A stretch of DNA of 64,000 nt from Heliocybe sulcata. Its lineage: Eukaryota; Basidiomycota; Agaricomycetes; Gloeophyllales; Gloeophyllaceae. The stretch's first letter is position 1; the number at the start of each line of letters is the position of its first letter. The position numbers and the translations under genes are program-made. Shown piece by piece: positions 37,960 to 49,810 of the stretch. The DNA lies in contig ML213518.1 in assembly GCA_004369045.1 (NCBI GenBank), positions 216,257 through 280,256 of the forward strand. Direction: 5' to 3'. Below the pieces are notes generated by a model that saw only the letters and a program-made list of their open reading frames with translations, did no database searches and was not told the DNA's origin.

Positions 37960-39203
37960 CTAAGTGCAGTAAATGGTGCCAATGTAGATTCCCTCATATG
38001 GTCCCAGGTGGTCGAGGATATCGCCGTCGAAAATGTTCGGAACAGTCTGAATTGTGCACTGATCGTCAGTCGCGTCGTCATCGCCTGGTTGGTCCTTTGT
38101 TAGCAAGTCTGCAGAGAGGGGAGCGGCGATAAGCGTACCTGGGCAGGAAACGGCGTCGCCGGGAGAGACGATATGGACCTCGCCGGCGACGTGGCTGAAG
38201 CCGAGGAAGCGCCCCGGGACGATGGGGACGATGTCTTTCTCGTTGTTGACGCGTTTGAAGTTCGTGATCTACGGCGCATACACTTATCAATAAAGGGAAA
38301 CAAGGGAGAAGGGGTGGAGATACAGACCTGTGAGTCGAAGTAAGCGGCCCAGGCGTCGTTGCCCACGCGCGGCGTGCCATAGGTGACGGCCTGGATGGCG
38401 ACGGAGGCGGGGAGGTTGAGGTGCATGTAGAGCGAGTCGAGCTCGGCGAGGGCGCCGCCGAGGGAGTGGCCGACCTGTTCGCCGGTCATGTCAGTCTGTT
38501 CACTGACTACATAATCATGGGAGACGCACGAGGGTGACGCTGCTCGCGCTGTACTGCGCGAGGAGGCGCTTCACCTCCGCGAGGATGAGGGCGGCGGTCT
38601 TGGCCTGCTCGTTTGCGAAGCCTTCGTGCACCTCGATGTCGCTTGGAAGACCGGGAAAGAGGGTTGGGTCAGGGACGATGGTGGGAATGTCGACGTCGGT
38701 GAGGACGGATACCCTGATAAAGTGCGGGTGTTGATATAATTGGAAAAGTGAGGAGAGGAAGCACGAACAGTTGAGTCGGGTCGGTGCCTTGGTGCGCGAC
38801 GACGACGGTTTTCTGGGTGGACCAGTAGCCGACGTAGTCTGGTGAGAAGTTAGCAAGATATATTGTACAAGTGAGGGTGGTGCTTACAGAATTGGGTTTC
38901 GTCGCCGTCGCCACCAGTCAAGGTGGCTGTAAAGTCTGTGACGGCATCGCATGCCTCTGCAGACGAACAAGTCAGGCTGGATAGCTATAACTACAGCGGG
39001 GCCAACGTACCACCGCATTGCCAGCCCGTGACTATGGACGGGTCGCAGTACGCCGCCCGGGCGAACTGGGTGTACGGTGCGAGGGAGGAGAGCTGGGCGG
39101 CGGTGAGGGTCGTCACGTCTGCCGCACTGCGCGCTGCTGGCGCAGGGGCAGCGAGGGCGCCGAGTGCCGGGAGGAGGACCAGGGAGGATAGGAGGGCAAG
39201 CAT
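37960..39203 (-). CDS. Secreted class-3 lipase (alpha/beta hydrolase)
   Basis: Extracellular triacylglycerol lipase or feruloyl-esterase-like enzyme of the lipase class-3 family. The start at 39203 gives a clear signal peptide (MLALLSSLVLLPALGALAAP). Next come the N-terminal motif LAPYTQFARAAYCDP, the oxyanion region VVVAHQGTD, and FPGLPSDIEVHEGFANEQ. After an intron near 38531-38474 comes VGHSLGGALAELDSL, the nucleophile elbow with the catalytic Ser. AVTYGTPRVGNDAWAAYF follows, then VNNEKDIVPIVPGRFLGF (catalytic Asp) and DHLGPYEGIYIGT (catalytic His), ending in Cys before the stop. About seven exons are needed. The triad is complete. The ATG at 39248 would add 15 residues before the signal peptide and is less likely. 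Confidence 0.92.
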
Positions 39204-39963
39204 CGTAGCAGAAGACGTGTATGCAACTACCGTTGGGTGTCCTACCACTTAGAGAGCTCAGGCCGGCGACCAGGAACGTCTCCAGCGTACAGCATCCTCA
39301 AGCAGGCCTTTTATAAGAGCTGGCAGTGACCCTGATAACGGCGCGCAGTCTAAGCGGCTCAGTTCATTGACAGAATTGACGGACATTGTGTTAATTAGGT
39401 CCCTCGGTGATTGGGTACTCATGGATTGCTGCGCCGTGATTGGGAGATGGACTGATGAGCCTCCACGGGAAGCAAGGGCTGCATGGTCGCGGGCACTCGT
39501 GACCTCGAATCATCTTCTGTGAATCTGAGAAAACGGAGATTAGTGTCGGCAAAGAAGCCCGCTTTAGAGGCGTCTCTGATCCTCGCTGATGCGGGTGATG
39601 ACAAGGCTCGCGGTTGTGCGGTTGTTTCAACGGAGTACATTGTGGACACAGGCCAAGTGACCCCAGCGTCGGCTGTCCATTCGCTTGAGTCGTATCCCCA
39701 ACAGATATGTGGGAGGGCATATGCGCGCTAGAGAGATACTGTGTGCCGTTCTCAGGCTGTCGCTGTCGCCCAGAGGTTCCATGCGAGAAGGGCAGTGCTT
39801 CAATTGTCGCGGCAGACACAGCAAAGGGCAGATCAGTCATGGTTGGGAAAGCAAGGTCCCCGCTAAATCATCGGATCTGTGCGGGGAAGTGTGACAGTGA
39901 CTGCATCTGTGACTGAGCGCGACTGATCGGGCAACGCGACGCGTCTCATTCACTGCACTCACC
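39204..39963. other. Divergent intergenic region between the lipase and POL12 genes
   Basis: About 760 bases carrying both promoters. Short open frames on both strands (for example minus 39840-39391) have no family features. No repeat or RNA gene was seen. Confidence 0.45.
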
Positions 39964-42229
39964 ATGGCCGTCGACTTGTCCTCCACCGCGCAAATACGCG
40001 AAGGGCTCCTGCAAAAGTTCGAACATAATGAACTCGCCGAAGAGCAGCTCCTGACAGAGTGTATGCTATCTGTGCTCATTGGACTACCACCAGCTATAAC
40101 GCCCTGCTCTTTCGCCAGGCATTAACCTATGCAAAAACTTCCACATCTCACCAGAGGAACTCTACTACAAATGGGAAGCAATAAAATACAACTCCAGTGG
40201 TCCCAGTATTACCATCTTCACAGCGGACTCCGTGAAGCAGATCAAAGTCAAGATCCAGCGCGATGCACTGAACGAGCAGACGAAGCAGAAGCCTCGGGCG
40301 CAGCTGAACGGGACGATGAGCAGAGGAAAAGGCCCGGTTCCGGGGCTGTCTAGTCGAGTGGGCACTCCGATGAAGAAGCATTGGTCTGGTACTGTCCCCG
40401 CCCCAAGTGCGAGTGCGGCGGTAGCAGGGCCAAGCAGGGTGAAGTTCGTCGGTCCCAGTAATGATCCTGAAGCCGTGAAGAAACGCGCATGTGAGTGCTC
40501 CAACCATGATTGCCTGATCACTTGACGAGTATATGCAGACCGGTACATGTATGAAAAGATCTCCGAACGCAGCGAAGGTACGTTTAGAGTACAACTCACT
40601 GGAACCCGGTGTCAGACCATCCCTCCTTGTTACAGTGTTAGACGACCGCATAGACGAATTCGCCGAGCTAGTCCGCGCGCACTACTCTATCCCGGAATTC
40701 GGCGACCCCGCTTCCTCCACAGACGTACGTCCCCTCCCTCCCGCCCTTCTCACATCTTCTCACCTGACCTCAGGAAGACACCACCGTCGTAGGACGCATC
40801 GTCCCCGACATCGAGTCCGCCGCGCCCAAGCTCACCGACGCCTCCGTCGCTCTCGAGTCCTCGAAATTAATGGGCTCCGGCGCGCGTGTGCCCCTTCGCT
40901 TTGACGCCTCCCTCAAACTCACCGGCGCGGGCGCGGTGGGGCTGTTCCCCGGTGCAATAGTCGCGCTCAAGGGCAAGAACGGCGGGGGAGGCTATTTCTT
41001 GGTTAACGAGATTCTAAGCGTACGTCGCCTTGATGTGAGCAGATGGGCAAGGGCTGAGTAGAAGTTGTGGGGCGGTTAGCTGCCCCCGCTGAAACCTCGG
41101 CCAGTCGTGCCTGCCGGTGGAGATTCGTCCGCGTCGGTGTGGATAGCGTGCGGGCCGTACACCTCCGACGCCGACCTGGGGTACAGACCCCTCGCGTCCC
41201 TCCTCGCCAAAGCCAAATCCACCAAACCTGCCGCGCTCGTCCTCGTACGTCCCTCCCCTCCCGCTCCTTCCCTCTATCTCTTCGTCCCTTCTCCGTCCCC
41301 TGACCTCACTCCCACACCCAGCTCGGCCCCTTCATCGACGCCACCCACCCGCTCATCAAATCCGGCCTCTCCTCTTCAACCCCCACCCAGCTCTTCCACA
41401 CCCACTTTCTCACACCTCTCACCGCCTTCCTCGCTTCCTCTCCCGACAGCCTCGTCCTCCTCGTCCCAAGCACGAAGGACATCCTCTCCTCCCACCCCGT
41501 GTTCCCGCAGCGCGAGCTGGGCGCGGAGCTCGCTTCTGACCCTGTGCGTCTCGGTCTCCTCTTGTAGGTGTCCACATGATCTGACTAGCGGTGTGTGTAG
41601 AGAATCCACCTCCTTCCCAACCCCGCGGTGTTCTCGCTCGACGGCGTCGCCTTCGGCGTGAGCACGGTCGACGTGCTCTTCCACCTCCGCAAAGAGGAGC
41701 TTGTCAAACGCGATCTTACATCCACAGCTGAATACGACTCGATGGCGAGTTTGTGCAGGCATGTGTTGCAGCAGCGCAGGTGCGTTGTGTCTCTCCTGTC
41801 CTGTCCTCTCTCCCTTCTCCTTCTCCCTGCGCTTCTCCACGTAACGAGCATTACCCGTGCCGACTAACCAATGCACGGCAGTTTCTACCCCCTCTTCCCC
41901 GTCCCTTCCGACCTCTCACACGACGTCAACCTCGACGTCTCCCACTCCGACGGGCTGCGCATATACCCCGACACTCAAGACCCCTTCTCCCCCGACGTCC
42001 TCATCTTGCCCAGCAGACTGAAGCACTTCTCAAAAGTCCGTCCCCATTCTTGTCGTGCTGGTCCCCGTCTCGCTGACTGCTGCCCGTGATGTAGGTGGTA
42101 GACGACTCCGTGGCGATCAACCCGTCCTTCCTGACAAAGGGTATATATGCCGAGGTAACGCTCCCCGCGAGGAGAACCGAGAGTTTGAAAATGGACGTTG
42201 TGGTGGAGCTCGTGAAGCTGGATTCTTAG
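39964..42229 (+). CDS. POL12: DNA polymerase alpha subunit B
   Basis: Regulatory B subunit of the DNA polymerase alpha-primase complex that starts Okazaki fragments. The N-terminal helical domain (LSSTAQIREGLLQKFEHNEL, then INLCKNFHISPEELYYKWEA) is followed by a linker rich in Pro and basic residues. The OB/calcineurin-like core reads GRIVPDIESAAPKLTDASV, LKLTGAGAVGLFPGAIVALK, VWIACGPYTSDADLGYRPL, LGPFIDATHPLIKSGL, LVPSTKDILSSHPVFPQ, AVFSLDGVAFGVSTVDVLFH and LPSRLKHFSK. The last exon has INPSFLTKGIYAEVTL and ends in VELVKLDS. About ten exons with short introns are needed. The inactive phosphatase fold and motifs match the family across the whole length. The start at 39964 sits in a good context (CACC before ATG). 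Confidence 0.92.
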
Positions 42230-42461
42230 GACTGAGTGTTTCCTTTGCTCTCTACGTATGCTACCTGCAGGTTTGCTTTGGTTTCGGAGTCGCTCTGCGA
42301 GGGGTCGGTCATGCTTCAAATGATCGGGCGTCGCAACCTCTTCCGACGAAACATTCGGAGTGATTTATTGACAGTCCAGTGCAGAGCTTACTACGCAGTA
42401 ACGCCATACGGACACACGTTCTATCCCGGATCAGCGCCCTATCTACCTCCGCTTCGTCATA

Positions 42462-44291
42462 TCATCCTGGCTCTATCATACCTTCAGTATAAAAATGAGA
42501 TTCTGGATCAGGGAAGAAAGGGGCACGCACAGATTCGTAGCCCGCCTGGTATAGCGACGGCCCGCCTTTGGAAGTATCCATGTCGAAATCCGTCATCTGG
42601 TGCGACTCGACGTGCACGACGACCTAGGAGCAGACACCATATATCAGCGGCGACTCTCCAGCGCAGCGCTGAGATTAGACGTACCCCTTGCGACCTTGCG
42701 GAGTTGAGCTTCAACACGCCCGACTGTAGACACCGCATGAGCAGCGCGAAAAATCGTAGAAAAGAAAGAACCGTACCCTCCGCGCCCGCGGCGCCTCCCG
42801 GTGCGCGGTAGTCGTCGCCGCCGAGGGGTCCTTCTCGCTCGGCTCGGACGTGGCGTGGTACCACCCCGCACGCGAGTTGAGCGTCGACATCAGGGAGTTG
42901 GTGTACAGCTTCGAGAGGGGGATGTTGAACGCGAGGTGCCTGTGCGCAGAGGTAGGTTAGCACGGTGCATGGGTCTATAGGGGGTGTGGGACGGACAGGC
43001 CGGATGTCTATGGGCGTGTGTGGTCAGTTGGGTGGGGAGGGGAAGGGGGGTGGGTGGGGTGCTTACGCTGCCGACGAAGCAGCCTACGTCGGCGATGGCT
43101 ACGACTGTTGTGAGCATGCCGGTCTGGACGGTTGCTGAGGACTGGATTTCAATAGGGAGACAGTTCCAATCGGAGGGGCGGCTTACACCGAATGATCTTG
43201 TTGACGATGTCATCAGTAGTCGGGAACCCCGTCTTGTGAGCCCTCTGGCACACAAACTCATCAGCCACGCAGCCGCCGCACGAACCTCATCATCCTCACC
43301 AGATGCCAGGTCAGTGAGATAGTGATAATGAGGTCACAGATCGCATTCGATATGAGCCACACAATCACGATCGGCTGGAATTTCTGAAACTCGGCAAAGT
43401 GAGGGACTATGGTGACGCCGATAGCTGTGCCCAGCCCGCCCACTAAGCCCCCAATACAACTCGCTGTGGGTTAGAGGATTCGGTTGCGAGGGTTGGATGG
43501 CTGGACGTACGCAAGCCACCTGATGCTGCTATCATGACGAGTATGACGAGCCACCAGCTCTGGGTAAGCACCTTGATCCGCCATGCAAAGAAGAATTGGA
43601 CAAGTGCCGCAATTATACCCTGGAGGATATGAGATGGTAAGATCAATGAGAATGTGAGAGCGGCTCAGGGACACGTACGGTCATGGCGGGATCTGACGTC
43701 GAAGTAAAAGGTTAACGCGACTTAACGGGCTGTGCAAAATAATACGCACCTGTAGCGAATACTGGAGGGCACGGCGAAAGACTATTAGCTTATGCAGCCT
43801 ACAGGGACGTATCTGGACACTCACCCCAGTCCGCTCGAGAGATGAAATCTTGATCACCTGAAAGCAGGAGCTTTGGCAGGCATGGCAACGGTCTGTCGGC
43901 GACGACTTACCAAAATGGAGGATTACAGACTCGTACATCCATAGGCAGTCGAAGATACAGTTCAACGTATCTGCCACGAACAAGACGAAGACCTGAAGAC
44001 ATCTACTAAGCACGGGGTTTAGTATGACGGTGCTGCTGGCGTACGTAGGACTTCATCCATAGTCTGTCTCTGACGGGGGTGTTAGTCTATCTATCGAGTG
44101 TAGGAGCGTGATGGACGTGCTTTCGGAAAGACCGGAAGTAGATGAATGTCTGTGTCACCATTATTCCATAGAGAAGGATGCTGAAGAAAAGGCCTATTAT
44201 GGAGGGGCCGTGTCTAGAGACAGAGGTTCAGCACCCAGATGCCTATGTCATGGAATGAAGCGACTTACACGACAGATGCTGGACTGCCCAT
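42462..44291 (-). CDS. DUF6534-type multi-pass membrane protein of mushrooms
   Basis: Member of a large Agaricomycete family of seven-span membrane proteins of unknown function. Exon 1 (from 44291) reads MGSPASVV and joins HGPSIIGLFFSILLYGIM, VTQTFIYFRSF, then DRLWMKSY. Further exons give VFVLFVADTLNCIFDCLWMY, GIIAALVQFFFAWRIKVLTQ, SWWLVILVMIAASGG, FQPIVIVWLISNAICDLIIT, HKTGFPTTDDIVNKIIR, VQTGMLTTVVAIADVGCF and SKLYTNSLMSTLNSRAGW. The last two blocks are the family's conserved cytoplasmic loop and last span. The cytoplasmic tail ends YTEGMIEPG. About nine short exons are needed. The tail contains SHQMTDFDMDTSKGG, a motif often seen in this family. No biochemical role is established. Confidence 0.82.
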
Positions 44292-45121
44292 GACTCTTCG
44301 AGGACGCTACAAGCTGAGCAAACGAAGTAGATGGTCGTGGGTGTAAAGAGAGAGCAAGGTGCGTCGCGAGCCCACAACGCCCTCCCTACCAGCAGGGGTA
44401 TACCATTTACTACCATTGGTATGAGCTCATTATTATTGCGGTAGCGTCGGAAACATGGTGAAAAGTACTAGCGCTGATGCCGAGTCTGCCAGAGCCAGAC
44501 TAGTACCGATGATTGGACGAGATCCAAGAAGCAGGACTTCTGCGGCGCGAAGCATAGAAACCGCGTCAGATAAATCGGCACATATGTACGCGATGTTGGG
44601 CATAGTTCCGATTACAGCTTATTCGACGGGGCCAAGGATGTCTAGTTTGACGGTCTACCGAGGGTGGCCAGGGACGGCCACGGATCCGATACGCCGCGTC
44701 GCGAGCAGAAGCGATGGCCAGAGAGACGTTTCAAGAGACGGTTCTGGTTGCTCGCGACGACCCACGGTCAGGGCAGACTACCGTCGAATTCATTTCAATC
44801 ACAAATCGCCGACTCCTGCTCGCCGTGCTGGATAGATTTGTGAGGATGCCTGAGTGACATGAAGAACCTCGAAGAGCAAGAAGCAGGCGCCCAGAATTGA
44901 GAAGTGAGTGAAACGGCGCATTAATGCATCACGAGTAGCGCCGCTTGCTACGATGCTTGAATATTGGCTCCCGCAAACTGCTATGTAGGTCGGGGTCTAC
45001 AGTAACTGCAACCAGGGCTGTAGCTCGCCGCGTAAAGGGCTTAATTACCCGTGAGACTTCGCTACGTCATCGATGCAGTCGAACATTCAAAGCTGGTGTA
45101 GACTGGCCATGTGCAGCCACT
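44292..45121. other. Divergent intergenic region between the DUF6534 and CWF19 genes
   Basis: About 830 bases without a supported gene. Two overlapping open frames (plus 44455-44835 and a 57-codon minus frame at about 44601-44428) lack family features and conserved splice context. Both promoters should be here. Confidence 0.45.
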
Positions 45122-47943
45122 ATGGCAGATTCTGTACGAGCGCACGCTAAACATAAGCACTCTCATGACAAAGAGCACAAGAGCAAGAAACGACATCAAG
45201 ATGAGGACGGCGCCGAGAGGAAGAAGCGCAAGCGCAAGGAGAAGGAGTCGAGCATGAAGATCGTCGACGAGGACGCGGATGACGATGATATGTGGGTAGA
45301 GAAGAACATTGATATGGACGGGGAGCTAGTGCGTAATGATGAAGCATACTGGCAAGGCGCTGAACTGATGCAGACCAGCCTTTAGCCACAGACATTCCGA
45401 CAGCAGAAAGTCTCAAGCTTACTTCGAGAGCTGTAGAAGACCCGTCGGACCCTCCTCTTCCACCTCCTATGAGAACTGAGACAACGTTAAAGCGGGATGA
45501 CTGGATGCTCATGCCGCCTACTGCCCCTACTGTCCCTCCAGTCACCTCGACTGTGCGTACGCCGAACGGTGCCGAATCCATGACAGACGAGTATGGCGAG
45601 CCGGCGCAGAATGAACGGAGACTTGATGGTGGGGTGGACTTCTTCTCAAGCCTGGGCACGGAGAGAACAAAAAAACCTCCCCCAGAGAAGCTCGATCCGG
45701 ACAAGGTACGCAGCGATCGCGAAACCGCAGTCCTTGCTCATAACGGCGGTTATACAGCCTAAGATCAGCTCACGCGAGATTAACCCAGACCTCACCGGGC
45801 GCGCGGGTACGAGCTCCTCTGCTTCCACTCCAAAAGCCATCACGCCCGGCGGTCCTGGCTCCCAATGGCGCATGATGAAGCTCCGACGTGTCTACGAGAC
45901 AGCCGAGGAGGAGGGAAAGCCAGTAGAACAAGTCGGCATAGACCGGTTTGGCTCTATCGAGGCCTGGGAGCAGGCGAAGGACGAGCGCCGCATCCTTGAC
46001 GAACGGGAAGGCAAGAGAGCCAGTCGTAAGACCGCAGACAAGGGCAAGGAGCGCGATGAGAGGCACGGGGAACGACGGTTCATGTTCACTGATATAGCAG
46101 GGAGCGGCGCGTCCAGCCGCAGCTCCTCCTTCCGTCGGCCTGGTGCACGCGACGAGGGAGGGCCATCAACACCCAGTCCCGCGGGCTCGCGCTCTGACAG
46201 GTTGAGGGACCAAGGCGGGATGGGTACAGCCCTCGCCCAAGTGCACACGCCCATACCCTCCGTGATGACGCCGTCCGTCAGTACGAGGACAGGCAAGAGT
46301 CGCGCCATGTCGCCGTCGTCCTTGAATCGGTTGCAGGCTAAGGTGCTGCGGGCCAAATTGATGGGTGCGCCGGATGCGGCGCAGCTGGAGAAGGAGTATG
46401 AGGAGGAGTCTAGGAAGGCCGCTGAAGCCGGTCCGGATGCTCAGATTGCGGTGCTGCCGACGCTAGATGCGAGGGGACGGTTGTATGATGTTGGTACAGG
46501 GTCCAGTTCCGCAGCAGAGGAACAGGCTAGTAGACCTGGGAATCGGAAGAAGAAGGAGAAGGTAAGTCGACTTGCAGGTTACAGTATACATGAGGGCGCC
46601 GGTCACTCATCTTCATGATCTTTCTAGGTTGAGACACGAGACCCGAAGACGGGCGAGGTGGTTCGGATTAATGCAGACGATGACCAGCTCACGCTGGGTG
46701 AGATCTTAAGACAGGAGAGATTCAATGCTGGGCTCGCGGACCAGAAGAATATGGATATGCAGTTCGCTAGGGCTATCGCGACAGACGGTGGCTTCCAGGT
46801 AATGACAACAGTGCTTGACCTTGGGTAAGGCGATCTCATGTTTGTGCGTGTAGGATAACATTGATTATCTGGACGAGAACGTGGAGAAACTCGCTAGGCA
46901 GAAGATGCGCTCGGATGCTATGAAGCGGCAATTCGCAATTCATGGTATGGTACATGTTACCGACCCGGGGACGGGGAGCTGATGCCATTTCTGCTTACCA
47001 GATTATAAGCGTACGCAACAAGCCCTCGCGAGTTGTTCATTCTGCTTTGGCGAGGACGACTCTCCGCCGAAGGCGCCTGTCATTGCTATGGGTACCCGTA
47101 CATACTTGTCCTGCACACTCAACGAGGAACTGGTGCCTGGGCATTGTCTCATTGTACCTATACAGCACCATCTGGCGATGTTGGAAGGCGATGACGACGT
47201 TTGGGACGAAGCGCGCGTATGTCACAGTGTCTTGCGATTATTCTGTGTACACAGCTGACGGCCTGTCGTATTGCAGAACTTTATGAAGTGTCTCATGAAG
47301 ATGTTCGCGGAAGAAGATAAAGGAGTGATATTCTGGGAGACAGTTATCTCTTTCAAGCAGCAACGGCATACCTTTATTGAATGTGTGCCCTTGAGTTGGG
47401 ATCGATACGACGAGATTCCTGGCTACTTCCGCGTGAGTTCTGCAAGAGACCCATACTCTGGACGTCCTGATGACTTTGATCCACAAGGAATCCATCCTGC
47501 AATCGGAAGTGGAATGGTCCACGCACAAAAAGCTGATAGACTTCTCCGCACGACCTGGTGGTTTCCGAAGAGCCATGGTCCCGAACTTGCCCTACTTTAT
47601 GGTGCAGTTCGACCATAAAGGCGAGAAGGGATACGGGCACGTTATCGAAGGCACCTCGGAAGCAACGGACGAGGGCGAGGAAGACGGCGCTCTGGACGAG
47701 GGCGCGAAGGGTGGCGGTGAATTCCCGAGGTATGTGTTCCATTGCCATGACCTCATGAGATGCCCGGCTTATTGCACACGCAGATACTTCGCGGCGGAGA
47801 TTGTCGGGAACCTGTTGGATTTGGAGCCTCGAAGATGGATGAAACCGAGGAGGATCGATTTCAGTCAGAATAAGCGGCGGGTGGCAGAGTATCAGAAGAA
47901 GTACAGCAAGTATGACTGGACTGCTATGATAGGAAAGTCTTGA
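45122..47943 (+). CDS. CWF19: Cwf19-like spliceosome-associated protein
   Basis: CwfJ/Cwf19 family protein, associated with the late spliceosome and lariat intron turnover in the nucleus. The N terminus is a His/Lys/Glu-rich charged region (HAKHKHSHDKEHKSKKRH). A long low-complexity middle contains KLRRVYETAEEEGKPVEQ and IDRFGSIEAWEQAKDER. The conserved C-terminal CwfJ_C1 domain reads ALASCSFCFGED, then LVPGHCLIVPIQHHLAML, and ECVPLSWDRYDEIPGYF. The CwfJ_C2 domain reads NLPYFMVQFDHKGEKGYGHV, then FAAEIVGNLLDLEPRRWMKP and ends KYDWTAMIGKS. The HxH-like motif (PIQHHL) resembles the HIT fold of the family. About nine exons are needed. The start at 45122 gives MADSVRAHAKHK. Confidence 0.92.
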
Positions 47944-48205
47944 CCAGTGTATTGCACGATAACTGTACACTCGAACACATTTATAAGTTGTAATCGCCCA
48001 ACATAGCTTTCTCCGCGTGCATCAGACCGTCTACTTACCTCAACTACACTACCACGTGAATTGATCGATGATCGCCCAGGTGGGAGTGGCAAGGAGCGTT
48101 GCGGCGCGTTGTGGCGTTCTCTCAGAACTTCTTTGGCGTCGAAGCCGTTATGCATGGTTATAAATGAATTCTCTTTGCAGCTGCTGCAGCGTACTACAAT
48201 CCGAC

Positions 48206-49810
48206 ATGGCTCTTTATACCCGGTTTTCCTTCAGATTGGCTGCTAAGACTCAGGCGACTTGTCCCAGGCTGGTCGTGGGTCCTCTATCTCATGCTAGAAG
48301 ATGCAAGTCGTCCCTTTCCAAAGCAGTGCCGGACGGCACGAGCGATGTGCAGCTGAAGCGGTCATACCTATATGGTTCGTGTCGTGGAGCTGGAAGACGG
48401 TTGAAAGCTCATGCTTGGAATATAGTACCTGCTGCATCTGACCGGATGCTGGAGAAGTCTCTGACGAACAAGTCGGATATGATCATTTATGATCTTGAGG
48501 ACAGCGTGCCACCTTCCAAGGAGGATAAAGCTGCTGCTAGGCACAGGCTGGTGTCGTTCATCCGTGTACGTGCAGTGGCCTTTATCAAGGTGTAGGTCAC
48601 GATGCTGATAGCAGCACGAGGACTGCAGCAAACATCTTGTCAGGACTTGCCTCATCCGTCAGGAGTGGGAGTCAGAGTGAATTCCGTCGGCACAGACGCG
48701 TTCGACAAAGACATAGGGCAAGTCGTTAGTGCCGCAATTGCGTCTATCCTGGCGCCGTACTCAAAAGCCTACTTTCGCGCAGCTGGAGTTGGGGCAGACC
48801 ATAAGGACCATCCTGATGCCAAAGATCCATTCCGCCGCGGACCTGGATATCGTTTCCGAGCAAATTCACCGGTCCCGGGATCAGAGACCGAGCGGATCTC
48901 TGGAGCATAATCTCAATATCATCGCCAGTATTGAGAGTGCCAAAGGCTTGTGGAACGTGGGCGAGATCGCAGGCTGGCAGTCCAAGCACGGACCCGTCCT
49001 CGGCGGAAGGGTCAATGCTCTCTTAGTATGCATACCACTGTGTCCACGCTCTTCTACTCAGCGTCTAACCTATTGTGTTAGTTCGCTGCTGAGGACTGTA
49101 TGTCACGCCGTCTCGTCTGCCGCAGCTGACTTTTCTGAACTTATGCATAGTTTGCGCGGACACGTCGATCATCCGCACGTCCTCCCGCCAAGAACTGTTA
49201 TATGCTCGATCACGGATCGTGAACGCGGCGAAAGCATTTGGATTACAAGCTATTGATATGGTGATGTGTTTTATAGCAGCACCGCCGGATACGAACAACT
49301 GACTGGAGATGTAGGTATGCGTCAATTACAAGGATCTGGACTACTTGAAGAAAGAGTGCGAAGATGGTAGACGGCTCGGGTTCAACGGCAAGGTTTGCCA
49401 AGCCGCCAGGTAGTCTGGGGATCGTCTACTGACTGGAGCCACTGCAGCAAGCGATCCACCCGACGCAGGTTGACATAATACACGAGACATACGTGCCGAC
49501 AGAGAAAGGTGAGGCCGGCATATGGTCGGATACCCATGCCATACTCGATCTGATCCGTATCACTGCCAGAGATCGAACGCGCCGCGAACATCCTTCGGCA
49601 GATGCTGCAGGCACATGTTTCAAAGAAGGGTGCGGTCGGCATTGACCTGGAAGGTGGTGGTAAGGAGATGGTGGATGCGCCTATGCTGAAGCAGGTAGGC
49701 CTCCATTCTGCGCAGCAGATCTGTCTGTCCATTGCTGACGCTCTTCCTAGGCTGCCAACACCATTGCGATGGCCAAATCGGCAGGACTGTACATCCCGAA
49801 TATTGCGTGA
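48206..49810 (+). CDS. CitE/HpcH-family lyase, CLYBL-like, mitochondrial
   Basis: HpcH/HpaI aldolase/citrate-lyase beta family enzyme, closest in layout to mitochondrial citramalyl-CoA lyase (CLYBL), which cleaves (3S)-citramalyl-CoA. The N terminus MALYTRFSFRLAAKTQA is a likely mitochondrial presequence. Core motifs are VPAASDRMLEKSLTNKSDMI, IYDLEDSVPPSKEDKAAA (Asp/Glu metal region), GVGVRVNSVGTDAFDKDI, ILMPKIHSAADLDIV, NIIASIESAKGLWNVGEI, FAAEDYCADT, VNYKDLDYLKKECEDG and GFNGKQAIHPTQVDI. The last exon is AANTIAMAKSAGLYIPNIA, after a short intron ending CCTAG. About eight exons are needed and some junctions are approximate. The metal-binding Glu of IASIES and the Asp of AAEDYCAD are present. 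CLYBL is the best guess; malyl-CoA or related substrates are not excluded. Confidence 0.85.

Noticed and set aside
44455-44835. 126-codon plus-strand open frame and an overlapping minus frame
   Set aside because: Neither shows family motifs or conserved splice sites; both lie in a divergent promoter region.
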